NCBI GenBank assembly: GCA_027083445.1
Contig: JALWOP010000392.1
Span: 56,895 to 120,894 of the forward strand
Reading direction: 5' to 3'
DNA length: 64,000 nt
From: Planctomycetota bacterium
GTDB taxonomy: Bacteria > Planctomycetota > UBA1135 > GCA-002686595
Positions 35,573 to 44,617 of this stretch are shown here, in pieces. The notes beneath the pieces are model-generated. The model worked only from the letters and a program-made list of their open reading frames with translations. It was not told the origin of the DNA and made no database searches. Numbering within the stretch: position 1 is the first letter of the stretch; the number at the start of each line of letters is the position of its first letter. The translations under genes and the position numbers were made by a program.

Positions 35573-36988
35573 TCACCTCAGGAAATCGAGCAGGGTACGA
35601 CTGATGAGACGCGTCCCCGTCGCTTGCGCAAGTTGAAGCGTCTGTTCCGCACGGCTCATATCGAGGACCACCGTGCTCAAGTCCGCGTCCTCGGAATTCG
35701 AGATCAGGGCATCCAAGTGCACACTCAGATCGCCGAGCCGGCTCTCTGTTGTGTCCAGGCGCGTCGTGCGCGCCCCGAGCTTGCCCATACCGATCAGAAG
35801 GTTGGCTTGATTGCGGTCGAATTCAGCGAGCCGCACCTTGATACGCGTAAGACTCTCGGAAGTCGTGAAGCCGAGATCGTTGCGCAGGTCATCTGCGACT
35901 CCCTTCATGGTGTCGAAGATATTCGCGCTGCCGCTGAAGGAGACGAGTTCCGGTGCGGCACGCGTGATTCCCGTCGTATCGACATGCAGAACCATGCCTC
36001 GCGAATCGTCGACCAACTCCAAGTCTGTCTCCGTCAGACTGATCGACTGGTAGCTCGACCCGTTGAAAGAGATCGACCCCGAACCGGTCAGGGTGAAGGT
36101 GGAGCCGGTCCCATCCCAGGCGCTGAAATCCAAGAAGACCGAGCTGCCATCGGCATCCTTGACCTCCAAGCTGGACGGCAAGGTGCTCGGGATGGCAACA
36201 GGCGGACCGGAGCCCAGGGTTACGGTTCCGGCTGCGGCGTCCACCGTCACGGTATGCGACCCGATGATCGTGTCGCTCTCGCCGCCGCCTGCCAGGGCGA
36301 TTCCCGACCCCGGACTTCCCGTCGTACTATCGTGGCGCACATAGAGGTCCGCATAGCCGGAGCCGGAGTTGGCGGAAAGACCCGCCTTGACCCCCGTGAT
36401 CCCCGCGAAGGTGACGCCGCTGTATTCGTTGCGACCGAAGATCTCGTCACCAGGCAGGTTGACCTCGAGTTCGACCCCCCGTCCGATGAGGATGGATTGG
36501 TTGGATTGATTGCCGGTGTACTCTACCCGGCCGTCACTCGTCTCCTGGAAGGGAGCCGAACTCGTGTCGGTACCAGAGAAGAGAAACCGCTCGCCGGAGC
36601 GCGAGTTGGCGACCTCTAGAAGTGACTCGCGCAGAAGATCGAGTTGGTCCGCCAGGGCCTCCCTGTCACCCGGGCTCAAAGTGCCGTTCATGCCCTGAAT
36701 GATCAGCGCACGCGCCTCGGTCATCATGCTGGAGCCCTCCTGCAACTGCGAAGAGGCTGTTGCCAGGATGGGCCGGGCTGTATTGATCGCCGAACGATAG
36801 GCCTCGACGCCACCCTTTTGGCGGCGCACGGCAAGCCCGACCGAAGTTCCCAGCGCGTCATCCGAGGGTTTGAGGATGCGTTTGCCGGTGGCCACCTGTT
36901 CCTGCGCCCGTGCGAGCTTGGTCAGGTTGAAGTTCAAGCCTGAACGTACCAGGTTGAACATAGACGCCTGTGTAGGTCGGTTAATCAT
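35573..36988 (-). CDS. flgL: Flagellar hook-associated protein FlgL (HAP3)
   Basis: 471 residues. FlgL links the hook to the filament. The N-terminal helix (NLTKLARAQEQVATGKRI) and the C-terminal pattern (NLLIGMGKLGARTTRL... LSTVVLDMSRAEQTLQLAQATG) are flagellin-like, as is usual. It is longer than E. coli FlgL (317), with a central Gly/Ser/Asp-rich variable domain. It lies 4 nt after flgK. Confidence 0.93.
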   Translation of the reverse strand: MINRPTQASMFNLVRSGLNFNLTKLARAQEQVATGKRILKPSDDALGTSVGLAVRRQKGGVEAYRSAINTARPILATASSQLQEGSSMMTEARALIIQGMNGTLSPGDREALADQLDLLRESLLEVANSRSGERFLFSGTDTSSAPFQETSDGRVEYTGNQSNQSILIGRGVELEVNLPGDEIFGRNEYSGVTFAGITGVKAGLSANSGSGYADLYVRHDSTTGSPGSGIALAGGGESDTIIGSHTVTVDAAAGTVTLGSGPPVAIPSTLPSSLEVKDADGSSVFLDFSAWDGTGSTFTLTGSGSISFNGSSYQSISLTETDLELVDDSRGMVLHVDTTGITRAAPELVSFSGSANIFDTMKGVADDLRNDLGFTTSESLTRIKVRLAEFDRNQANLLIGMGKLGARTTRLDTTESRLGDLSVHLDALISNSEDADLSTVVLDMSRAEQTLQLAQATGTRLISRTLLDFLR

Positions 36989-36992
36989 AGCT

Positions 36993-39329
36993 CTAAATCA
37001 GGTTCAGTACTTCCTGGCTCAACTGATTGATGACTTGAATGAACCGGCCGGCAGCTCCGAAAGCCTGTTCATACTGAATCATGTTGACCAGCTCCTCATC
37101 GACGTTGACACCGGCCACCTGTTGCCGTCGATCCTCCAGGGAGGTGGCCAGGAATTGTTCGACGTCGAGACTGTTCTGGGTGGAACTGATATCGAACCCC
37201 ACCCCTCCGACGACAGCACCGTAGAACTCACTGAAGGATCCACCCAGTGACTCGACATCGCCCGACTGCAAGGCCATCAGGTCGAGCAGAACGCCGTTGT
37301 CTCCAGTGGCACCGGAAGCCGAGGCCGCCAGCAACTCGGGATCGTCGGCGATGTCCTGCCGCAGCTCGAAGGTCTCCGCGTCCGTACCGTTGAACAGCGA
37401 GTTCAAGCCCAGACCGACTAGAACGTCTGAAGTATCCGAATCGGCTATCGCGTTGAGCTGGAAACTGTCGTTGTCCGTCGCCGAGATGCTCCCGAATGAG
37501 AAGCTGACGCTGATGCCGTCCGCCACGGTCAAGGGTGTGCCCGGCAGGTAGCCATCCCCGACGTCGAGAGTGGTTACCGGCTGGCCCTCGGCGGTCGTCA
37601 CGCTGATTTGCAGCCCGGAGGTCGTGCCGATCTCCCCATCTCCGTCGGGGGTGAAGACAAACAACTGATTGTTCGTACCGGTATACTCCCCGGAAACGTC
37701 CACCTGCACGCTGGTGTCATGACCCGCGACGGTGGTCGCGGCGCTGAATCCGAGGGCTCCCGCCGCCGTTCCCCCATCCACGGTGAAGGTCTCGCTGGAG
37801 CCCGTACCGATGGTCTGTATGAACACCTGTTCACCCACGGCAACCGCACGCAGCAGGTTACTCGACATGTCCGTCGAGGCGTTCATCACGGCCACGACTT
37901 CGGACGCCTTTGCATCCGACATGTCGTCGAAATCGCTCGGATCGAAAGTGATCGAGAACGAGCTCACCGGTCCCGTCAAGTCCAGGGTGGATCCCGCAAT
38001 CAGGTTGAACGGCCCGCTCGTCGTGGCTCCCAAGGAGGCCCGACCCGACCCGAATGTTCCCAAGGCGTCTGGAGTCGAGTTGAGTCGCCGCGAAAAATCG
38101 AAGCGCTTCCCGCTGGCAGCCGTGATCTGAAAGCGACCGAAAGAATCGAGGCTCGCGGAGACATTGTCGATCTGGTTGAACTCTCCCAGGAGGTCGCTAA
38201 CCGTCATCCGCTGGGTGTCGATGTCGATTCGGCTCGTGATCAGGTCCCCCGTCTCCGTGTCCTGGACGTGCACATAGAGGACGCCGTCCTGGAGATCGAA
38301 AGGCAGGCCTGCATTGGCAAGCAACTCATCGCGCACCTCGCCATCATTGTCTTGGTCCACTAGGGCGAAGGCGCCGGCCAGGTTCTTGAAGCCTCCCGAC
38401 TGCGGAATCCCGGTGCTGTGAGCTCGATTGCTCTCTAGGATCACAGCACGTGCCAGCGTGTCGATCTTCTCCCTCAGGTCCGGAACGAAACCCTCGGCGA
38501 ACTCGAGCAGACCTCCGATCTCGCCGCTCGCCGGAAGGACCGGTTGCGTGCCCCCTTCGACGAAGAGCTGAACTTTCCCATCCTGATCGGTGCTCGCTCG
38601 AAGTTCGTTGACCGTAGTCGGCCCCACCAAGAGCTGGCCGTTGACCAGAACGCGCACCGCCCCCTGCTCGTTCTCGTGGTAGGTGATGTCGATTTGGCGC
38701 GCGAGCTTGCTCAGGGCTAGATCCCGCTGGTCCCGCAAGTCGTTGGCGGTCACCCCTGTGGCTTCGACCTTGGTGATCTCCTTGTTGAGTTCGGCGATCT
38801 CCCCAGCACGGATGTTCACCTCCTCAGTGAAGGCGTCGACACGATCCGTGGCCTCTGACTGCAACTGTGAGAGTTCGTCCGCTAGTTGGTGGAACTGGGA
38901 AGTCAGAGCGGTTGCAGCCTGAGTGACGCCACTGCGGAAAACGACGTCTTCGGGATTGCTGGACAGATCACCGATCGCTCCAAAAAAACCGTCCATGAGC
39001 TGTCCCAAGCCGAATCCGCCTGGTTCACCGAGAAGCGATTCGACTCCGCCCATGTTCACCACCATCGAATCTAGGCGTTGCACGAGGGAAGCTTGAGCGA
39101 CGATTCTACGGGTGAGGAGCGCGTCTTCGGTCCGTAGAACGACATCGCCCACCACACCGCTGCCCATTTCCAGTCCGCGCAGCTGCAGGGTGCGAGCTGC
39201 GCTGATCTTCAACTCTTGGCGCGAGTAGCCTTCTGTGTTCGCGTTCGAGATGTTGTGCCCAACCGTCTCCAGCGCTGACTGGGAAGTCAGCAAGGAGCGC
39301 AGGCCGATGTTCAATCCAAGACTTGCCAT
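36993..39329 (-). CDS. flgK: Flagellar hook-associated protein FlgK (HAP1)
   Basis: 778 residues. The N-terminal axial motif is clear (SALETVGHNISNANTEGYSR), and the C-terminus has the conserved EELVNMIQYEQAFGAAGRFIQVINQL helix. E. coli FlgK has 547 residues, so a large, Asp/Ser/Thr-rich, beta-type D2/D3 region is inserted from about 300 to 700. FlgK caps the hook and joins it to FlgL. It starts just after flgN. Confidence 0.95.
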   Translation of the reverse strand: MASLGLNIGLRSLLTSQSALETVGHNISNANTEGYSRQELKISAARTLQLRGLEMGSGVVGDVVLRTEDALLTRRIVAQASLVQRLDSMVVNMGGVESLLGEPGGFGLGQLMDGFFGAIGDLSSNPEDVVFRSGVTQAATALTSQFHQLADELSQLQSEATDRVDAFTEEVNIRAGEIAELNKEITKVEATGVTANDLRDQRDLALSKLARQIDITYHENEQGAVRVLVNGQLLVGPTTVNELRASTDQDGKVQLFVEGGTQPVLPASGEIGGLLEFAEGFVPDLREKIDTLARAVILESNRAHSTGIPQSGGFKNLAGAFALVDQDNDGEVRDELLANAGLPFDLQDGVLYVHVQDTETGDLITSRIDIDTQRMTVSDLLGEFNQIDNVSASLDSFGRFQITAASGKRFDFSRRLNSTPDALGTFGSGRASLGATTSGPFNLIAGSTLDLTGPVSSFSITFDPSDFDDMSDAKASEVVAVMNASTDMSSNLLRAVAVGEQVFIQTIGTGSSETFTVDGGTAAGALGFSAATTVAGHDTSVQVDVSGEYTGTNNQLFVFTPDGDGEIGTTSGLQISVTTAEGQPVTTLDVGDGYLPGTPLTVADGISVSFSFGSISATDNDSFQLNAIADSDTSDVLVGLGLNSLFNGTDAETFELRQDIADDPELLAASASGATGDNGVLLDLMALQSGDVESLGGSFSEFYGAVVGGVGFDISSTQNSLDVEQFLATSLEDRRQQVAGVNVDEELVNMIQYEQAFGAAGRFIQVINQLSQEVLNLI

Positions 39330-39331
39330 GA

Positions 39332-39808
39332 TCAGACCCTCGCGTTCACGAGGGAGCCGCCCTCATGCAGGGGATTACCGTCTTCGTCCGTCAGAAGGGT
39401 CTCTACCACCTCGGCCGATATGCGCCGGAAAGATGCCGCGACCACCCCCAGGCGGCGACTCGCATGGAGAACCTGCGCCGCCCGGTCTCGAAGCTGTTCG
39501 CGCAACTCGGCCAGGCACTCCCCATCCGGGCCCAGGCGCTCCACGATGCTACCGAGGGTCAACACTCCCGCCGGAACGCCCCAGACACGCTCGAGCTGGC
39601 GATGGAGCTCTGCTCGACGCCGTCCACGCGCCCGGCTCGCCCGCTCGTAGCTCTCCAGAGCCTCATGTGCTGCGGTCATGCCGTCGAAGTCTCGTTCCCG
39701 TATACAGCGCTCCTGTTCCGCCAAGAGTTCGAGGGCTCGCTCCTGTCCCGCCAGCTCATCTCGGGCCCACTGGGCTAGATGCAGTGCAATACTCCTGGGA
39801 TCACGCAT
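39332..39808 (-). CDS. flgN: FlgN-like flagellar chaperone
   Basis: 158 residues from ATG at 39808. It is all-helical and charged with Arg/Glu-rich coiled-coil stretches (ELAGQERALELLAEQERCIRE; ALESYERASRARGRRRAEL). Size and place directly before flgK fit FlgN, the export chaperone for FlgK and FlgL. Sequence conservation in FlgN is low, so gene order is the main support. The start overlaps the end of the flgJ-like gene by 8 nt. Confidence 0.7.
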   Translation of the reverse strand: MRDPRSIALHLAQWARDELAGQERALELLAEQERCIRERDFDGMTAAHEALESYERASRARGRRRAELHRQLERVWGVPAGVLTLGSIVERLGPDGECLAELREQLRDRAAQVLHASRRLGVVAASFRRISAEVVETLLTDEDGNPLHEGGSLVNARV

Positions 39809-40112
39809 CTTCGCTGCTCCTTTGTGCGTCCAGCGCCACCTTGACCCGCCCGGCGAGATCCAGGGCGCCATCTTCCGCTAGACGTTGCCCGAGAAACTCG
39901 TCCATCCACCCGTTGAATACATCCGCTCCCTTGCCGTCCCCGAAGAAACCCTCGTGCGGCAGTGACTTGCGTAGCTCCTTTACCAGCATGGTGGCGAAAA
40001 GAGCCTCGAGCTTGGCACCCGCATCAGCCTCGCGGTCCTGTAGTTTCTGCGCCTGTTCACTGATCGATGCGGACTGTAGGGCGGAAACGTCAACGGGAAG
40101 ACCGGCGTCCAT
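39801..40112 (-). CDS. flgJ: FlgJ-type rod-binding protein (no muramidase domain)
   Basis: 103 residues from ATG at 40112, which overlaps the flgI stop (TGATG). It contains only the rod-binding domain: EALFATMLVKELRKSLP and the NGWMDEFLGQRLAEDGALDLA C-terminal segment. The peptidoglycan-hydrolase half found in gamma-proteobacterial FlgJ is absent, as in many other phyla. It assists rod assembly. Confidence 0.9.
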   Translation of the reverse strand: MDAGLPVDVSALQSASISEQAQKLQDREADAGAKLEALFATMLVKELRKSLPHEGFFGDGKGADVFNGWMDEFLGQRLAEDGALDLAGRVKVALDAQRSSEDA

Positions 40113-41359
40113 CACATCCTCCGTATCTCAGCGATGAGCATGCCGCTCTCGGACATCTGGGTCAGAATTGCGATCATGTCTCGTGGCGTAGCCCCCAACA
40201 CATTGAGGACATCGACCACCTCTTCGAGTGAGGTGGCCCCCGGGACCACGACCAGGGCGCGATCTTCTTCCGTCACGTTCACATCGGAACGCGGCAAGCG
40301 CTCGGTTTGACCACCGCTGAGCGGCCCCGGCTGACTGGCCTGTTCACTCTCGGCAATGGTCACCAAGAGAGCGCTGTGCGAAATGACTCCCGGTCGCAAA
40401 CGCACGTCTCCACCCATTACGATCGTTCCCGTGCGCTCGTTGATCACGACACGAGCCAGGTTCTCGGTCTTGACCTCTTGCTGCAACACCGAGTCGAGGT
40501 AGGCGACGTATTGCGACGGAGGTAGATCGCGGGGAACCGCCACGCGCACGCTGCGTCCATCCGGAAGAACCTCTGCCACGCCCGGATAGAGCTTCTCGAT
40601 GGCCTCCGCAATGCGAACCATGTTGCCGTAACTCGCCTGACTGTTCTTTGCGTCGAGGTAGATGTAGCCATGCTCGCTGACCACGCTGGTGGGAACCTCA
40701 CGCTGAATGACCGCACCCCTGGGGAGGGTTCCGACCGTGGGATGGTTCTTGGTCGCCGAGGCGGATTCTCCAGTCACCGCGTAGCCACCTACGGTCACGG
40801 GTCCGGAAGCTGTCGCATAGACGCGCTCCCCGGCCATGTCGAACAATTCCGTTTGGATCAAGTTCCCTCCGGCCAAGCTCTTGGCATCTCCAATCGCGGA
40901 GACGCGCGCATCCAAGTGCTGACCGGGTTTCATCCCCGCAGGCAATGAGGCTTCAACGTGCACGACCGCCAAGTTCTCAGGCTTGAGCGCCGCAACGGGT
41001 ACGTTCAGATTGTGAGTCAGAAGGAAGTTGTCGAGCATCAACTTCGCCAACTCACCCGAATCTCCCGTTCCGTTCAGGCCCGTCACCAAGCCGACTCCGG
41101 AGACGACGTTCTCCTCGCGCCCGCGCACACCGACTAGGCTGCGCACGGGGGCGGAGATACGCCCCATCGGACCCTTGCGGCTGGTGCGCTCCTCCCTGGG
41201 TAGGGTGGTAATCGTCGCCCGCGAGCGGCCCTTGGGCTGCGTGGGCGCCTCGATTCCACCGGTCGTGATGACCGGAATGACGGGAGATTGGGTGTCATCC
41301 CCCGCGGTGCCTGAGGTCGCCGGATCCTGGGCCAGAGTGAGGAAGAGTTCGAGCAGCAT
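40112..41359 (-). CDS. flgI: Flagellar P-ring protein FlgI
   Basis: 415 residues. FlgI forms the peptidoglycan-layer ring around the rod. After a hydrophobic start and a Pro/Thr/Arg-rich stretch, the conserved body begins with VRGREENVVSGVGLVTGLNGTGD and continues through LPAGMKPGQHLDARVSAIGDA, NERTGTIVMGGDVR and SLEEVVDVLNVLGATPRDMIAI. The first 75 residues are unusually long and basic for a periplasmic protein. Nine nucleotides after flgH. Confidence 0.95.
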   Translation of the reverse strand: MLLELFLTLAQDPATSGTAGDDTQSPVIPVITTGGIEAPTQPKGRSRATITTLPREERTSRKGPMGRISAPVRSLVGVRGREENVVSGVGLVTGLNGTGDSGELAKLMLDNFLLTHNLNVPVAALKPENLAVVHVEASLPAGMKPGQHLDARVSAIGDAKSLAGGNLIQTELFDMAGERVYATASGPVTVGGYAVTGESASATKNHPTVGTLPRGAVIQREVPTSVVSEHGYIYLDAKNSQASYGNMVRIAEAIEKLYPGVAEVLPDGRSVRVAVPRDLPPSQYVAYLDSVLQQEVKTENLARVVINERTGTIVMGGDVRLRPGVISHSALLVTIAESEQASQPGPLSGGQTERLPRSDVNVTEEDRALVVVPGATSLEEVVDVLNVLGATPRDMIAILTQMSESGMLIAEIRRM

Positions 41360-41367
41360 GGTCGCTC

Positions 41368-41979
41368 CTAGAAGGGCCAGATCCAGTCCAAGGCGTCGTG
41401 CAACCAGCCACTCAAACCGTAGCGGTTCGTCGCACGAGTCAACGGTCCGCTGCCGGTGTAGCTGACCCTGGCATCCGCCACCAGTTCGGACTTCACTGAG
41501 TTGTCGGCAGCGATGTCATAGCGACGTACGATGCCGCTGAACTCGATCACCTTGACCTCGCGGTCGATGCGCAGCTCCCTGCGACCCTGGATCACCAGGT
41601 TGCCGTTGGGCAGCGTGTCCATGACGATGGCGGTCAGGCGGGCCGTGAAGGCACCCTTCTTCTCGTACTTGGCGTTGCCCGTGAAGGTGTCCTCCTTGTT
41701 GCTCTCCACGCTGGGGAGTGTCGAGAAAGCGTTCGGCTTGAGATCAAAGTCGAGGAGTTCGTACTTCAGAGCGTTCTGCTTCGTGAGGTTCGACTTCTCC
41801 TCGTTCTTGAGATCCTGGTTCTCCTCGATGATCACGGTTACCAGGTCACCAACGCCCGTGGCCGTCTTGTTGGCGAGCGGCCGGATGGGCCGGGCCGGAA
41901 CATAGATCGAGCCACGACGCTGGGCTGCGGCAGGCAGGGCCAGGACGAGCCCCAGAAGACTGAGCAGGATGATGCGCAT
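41368..41979 (-). CDS. flgH: Flagellar L-ring protein FlgH, without lipobox
   Basis: 203 residues. FlgH forms the outer-membrane ring. The core VGDLVTVIIEENQDLKNEEKS, FTGNAKYEKKGAFTARLTAIV and LPNGNLVIQGRRELRIDREVKVIEFSGIVR is typical. The signal sequence MRIILLSLLGLVLALPAAAQ has no Cys at the cleavage position, unlike most FlgH, which are lipoproteins. Follows flgA by 9 nt. Confidence 0.95.
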   Translation of the reverse strand: MRIILLSLLGLVLALPAAAQRRGSIYVPARPIRPLANKTATGVGDLVTVIIEENQDLKNEEKSNLTKQNALKYELLDFDLKPNAFSTLPSVESNKEDTFTGNAKYEKKGAFTARLTAIVMDTLPNGNLVIQGRRELRIDREVKVIEFSGIVRRYDIAADNSVKSELVADARVSYTGSGPLTRATNRYGLSGWLHDALDWIWPF

Positions 41980-41988
41980 GGTGTTTCC

Positions 41989-42912
41989 TTACTGGAGCTG
42001 AAGTTCGACGGACTCGGAACTGGTGACGATAGCGGTGACCTCCTTGCCGGTCCTTTGGACTCGCACAGGCAAGCGATCTCCCAGGCGGGCATCTTTGAGG
42101 GCTTCGACCAACGTACGTACCGTGACATTTCCCCTGCGGACTTCGAGACTCAGGGTGTCTCCCCTGCGAATCACCACCTGGCGCTCGAGGTCACTCGCAC
42201 GAAGGGCGGTTCCCTTGGCCAGAGACCTGCGTGCGATGGCCCCCTCCATCGCCGCCGGATCCAAGAGCGGTTCTCTGAAGCCTTGGGAGAGGGGAACTCG
42301 AGTGAGTTCCAGGTCCCTGGCTGAAATCGCCTCGCCGGCCTGAACGGGCCGGCGCAGCACGTACCTCTGTTCCCACAGCTCTACCTCCCAGCGCGTCCAG
42401 ACGGTCCGGTAGAGTTCGCCGTCGATGACGATCTCCACCGGCAGGCTGATGGTGCCGGCCTGAATGCGCTCCGATTGGGGCTTGGCGCGCAGGACTACGT
42501 TTTCGTTCCCCTCGGGAACCTGCAGATCCGCCAGCCCTCCCAGGGCCTGGATGCGCGCATCCACCTCGGCGTAGACGCGGCGTAGCTCCTGCCCAGCTTG
42601 AGCGTAGAGTTCCTCGGCAGTGATGGTCCGCACTGCCGGCACGACTCGGCAGCGAGCCGCACCGCCCACCGAGATCGCGACTCCCGGTAGCGCACGAACC
42701 AGCTCTGCGCTGAGACGCCGCGCATCGATCAGGCGCGAGTAGCCCGGGGCCGGGGCGTAGCCGAGCGAGATCGCCCGCACGCGGTCGAGCAGCGCGGGAT
42801 CCTCTCCCTGCAGTGTGGCTACGCTGCCCACCGTGAGCTCGGTTCCCTTGACCTCCACGGTCTCGGGGAGTTGCAGGCTGATTCCTGCACTAAGGATCAG
42901 GGCGGTAATCAT
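41989..42912 (-). CDS. flgA: Flagellar P-ring assembly chaperone FlgA
   Basis: 307 residues. An SAF-type domain is in the C-terminal half (RPVQAGEAISARDLELTRVPL; LAKGTALRASDLERQVVIRRGD) and the end has RRGNVTVRTLVEALKDARLGDRLPVR as in FlgA. It assists P-ring assembly in the periplasm. The N-terminal 20 residues are weakly hydrophobic (ALILSAGISLQLP), acting as a signal. ATG at 42912, 4 nt after flgG. Confidence 0.9.
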   Translation of the reverse strand: MITALILSAGISLQLPETVEVKGTELTVGSVATLQGEDPALLDRVRAISLGYAPAPGYSRLIDARRLSAELVRALPGVAISVGGAARCRVVPAVRTITAEELYAQAGQELRRVYAEVDARIQALGGLADLQVPEGNENVVLRAKPQSERIQAGTISLPVEIVIDGELYRTVWTRWEVELWEQRYVLRRPVQAGEAISARDLELTRVPLSQGFREPLLDPAAMEGAIARRSLAKGTALRASDLERQVVIRRGDTLSLEVRRGNVTVRTLVEALKDARLGDRLPVRVQRTGKEVTAIVTSSESVELQLQ

Positions 42913-42915
42913 GGC

Positions 42916-43704
42916 TCAGCGGATGAGTTGGTTGACCTGCTGGAGCATCTCGTCGCTGACGCGGATGGCCCGGCTGTTCACTTCGTAGTTGCGCTGGGCA
43001 ACGATCAAGCCGACCAGTTCGTTCACCGTCTCGACGTTGGACCGTTCCAGAGATCCCTGGACGATCTCTCCCGCCCCGGTTTGCCCGGGCTGGACGGTCT
43101 GAGCCGTCCCCGAGGACTGGGTGACTGTGAAATAGTTCCCGCCCTGGGCCTTCAGACCCGAGGGGTTGGGGACCCGCAGCAACTGGATCTGACCCGCTGT
43201 CGTTCCCAGGTCGTCGTTGGACTTGTAAGTGGTCACCGTGCCGTCGCGGCTGATTGTGAACCCCACGATGTCCTGGGAGAGAGTGATCTGCGGCTGGAGT
43301 GGGTAGCCCTCGGTGGTGACGATGCGTCCGGTCGAGTCGAGACGGAAGTTGCCGTTGCGGGTCAGGTAGCGCTCTCCCGATCCCGTTTGAACTTCGAAGA
43401 AGCCCTCACCCTCGATAGCGAGGTCGAGCTTGCCCCCCGTCAACTCGAGGTTGCCCTGGGCAAAGATCTTCTGGGAACTGGAGACCTCGGTTCCACTGCC
43501 GACTTGCAGGCCGGTGGACTCCTGTTGTCCGGCGCCTGTGGTCGCTCCCGGCTCCCGGTAGGTCTGATAGAGAAGCGACTTGAAGGCCAACCGACTCTTC
43601 TTGAAGCCGGCCGTGTTCACGTTCGCGATGTTGTTCGCGATCGTATCGACTTGCATCTGTTGGGCCTTCATACCGGAGGCCGCGGTCATCAGGGATCGGA
43701 GCAT
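42916..43704 (-). CDS. flgG: Flagellar distal rod protein FlgG
   Basis: 262 residues, the standard FlgG length. It begins MLRSLMTAASGMKAQQMQVD with IANNIANVNTAGFKKSR and ends with NYEVNSRAIRVSDEMLQQVNQLIR. FlgG builds the distal rod through the rings. Located between flgF and flgA. Confidence 0.97.
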   Translation of the reverse strand: MLRSLMTAASGMKAQQMQVDTIANNIANVNTAGFKKSRLAFKSLLYQTYREPGATTGAGQQESTGLQVGSGTEVSSSQKIFAQGNLELTGGKLDLAIEGEGFFEVQTGSGERYLTRNGNFRLDSTGRIVTTEGYPLQPQITLSQDIVGFTISRDGTVTTYKSNDDLGTTAGQIQLLRVPNPSGLKAQGGNYFTVTQSSGTAQTVQPGQTGAGEIVQGSLERSNVETVNELVGLIVAQRNYEVNSRAIRVSDEMLQQVNQLIR

Positions 43705-43735
43705 GTCTGAATCTGCTTCTGGTTGGCTAGTGGGG

Positions 43736-44440
43736 TTAGCGACCGGCTCGGGCGAGGCGCTGGTAGGTCTGACTGATGAGCTGCACCACGTTGGAGCCTG
43801 CCTCGAAAGCTCGCTGCGTTTCGATCAGGCGTACGAGCTCTTCGACAGAGGAGACGTTGGCACCCTCTAGAGCGAACTGGTGTACTTCCGCAGTGGAGGG
43901 CAAGACAGCGGCCCCCGGGTCGGCTCTGAAGTAGCCACGTTGGATCTCCTGAAGGGTTCCCTTGTCGGCGAAATCGACGATCTTCAGACGACCGACGGAG
44001 CGCGGTCCTTGGGTCACACTGCCGTCCGCGCCTACGCGCAGGGGTTCACCGACCGGATCGATGCTGCCTCGGCCACCGCTCCAAGCCACCGGATAGCCCT
44101 CCTCGGTCACAAGGGTTCCGGCCTCGTCCAGGTGGAAGCGTCCATCCCGCGTGTAGACCTCGCCTTCGGGTCCTTCCACGGCAAAGAAGCCCTCGCCTTG
44201 CAACGCGAAATCCGTAGCGACGTCCGTACGCTCGATGGGCCCCTGTGTCCAGTCCACCTGGGTTTCTGTCTTGACCACCGCGTGCTGCGCATTGCGGCCG
44301 GTGACCACCTCTCCCCGGGAGACCGAGGCGACACGCTTGAAGCCGGTAGTGCCTACGTTCGCCAGGTTCGTCGTCAAAGCCCTCAGCCGCCGTTCACTGG
44401 CGGTCATGGCTTCCATGCCTCGATACAGACCGACGTTCAT
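43736..44440 (-). CDS. flgF: Flagellar rod protein FlgF
   Basis: 234 residues. The rod/hook signature ALTTNLANVGTTGFKR and the C-terminal VEELVRLIETQRAFEAGSNV helix are present, and the short length with its place before flgG indicates FlgF. The ATG at 44440 is one base downstream of the predicted +1 of a sigma-54 promoter. First gene of the flgF-to-flgL transcription unit. Confidence 0.92.
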   Translation of the reverse strand: MNVGLYRGMEAMTASERRLRALTTNLANVGTTGFKRVASVSRGEVVTGRNAQHAVVKTETQVDWTQGPIERTDVATDFALQGEGFFAVEGPEGEVYTRDGRFHLDEAGTLVTEEGYPVAWSGGRGSIDPVGEPLRVGADGSVTQGPRSVGRLKIVDFADKGTLQEIQRGYFRADPGAAVLPSTAEVHQFALEGANVSSVEELVRLIETQRAFEAGSNVVQLISQTYQRLARAGR

Positions 44441-44451
44441 ACCCCGTTGGT

Positions 44452-44467
44452 AGCAAGAGCGATGCCA
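44452..44467 (-). promoter_or_regulatory. Putative sigma-54 promoter of the flgF operon
   Basis: The minus strand reads TGGCATCGCTCTTGCT, matching TGGCACRNNNNTTGCW except for the T and C after TGGCA. GG at -24 and GC at -12 are in perfect register, and +1 is expected near 44441, one base from the ATG. It sits just after the terminator that ends the flgE unit. An upstream enhancer site was not searched for. Confidence 0.7.
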
Positions 44468-44553
44468 AGCGCTCCTCGGTACTCCCAGGCCGGATGGGCT
44501 CGTTCCCGGGGGGCCTTTTCTTCCGACCTCTGGAAAGGCTTTCCGGAACGCAG

Positions 44554-44578
44554 AGAGCCCCGCACAAGGCGGGGCTCT
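44554..44578. terminator. Terminator-like hairpin between flgE and flgF
   Basis: A 10-bp perfect stem (44554-44563 with 44569-44578, 5-nt loop) of AGAGCCCCGC type sits 40 nt after the flgE stop. No T-run follows on the minus strand. It separates the flgE and flgF transcription units. Confidence 0.7.
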
Positions 44579-44617
44579 ACTGCGCTGAGGGGGGGCACGC
44601 TACTGCGGCCGGAGAAG

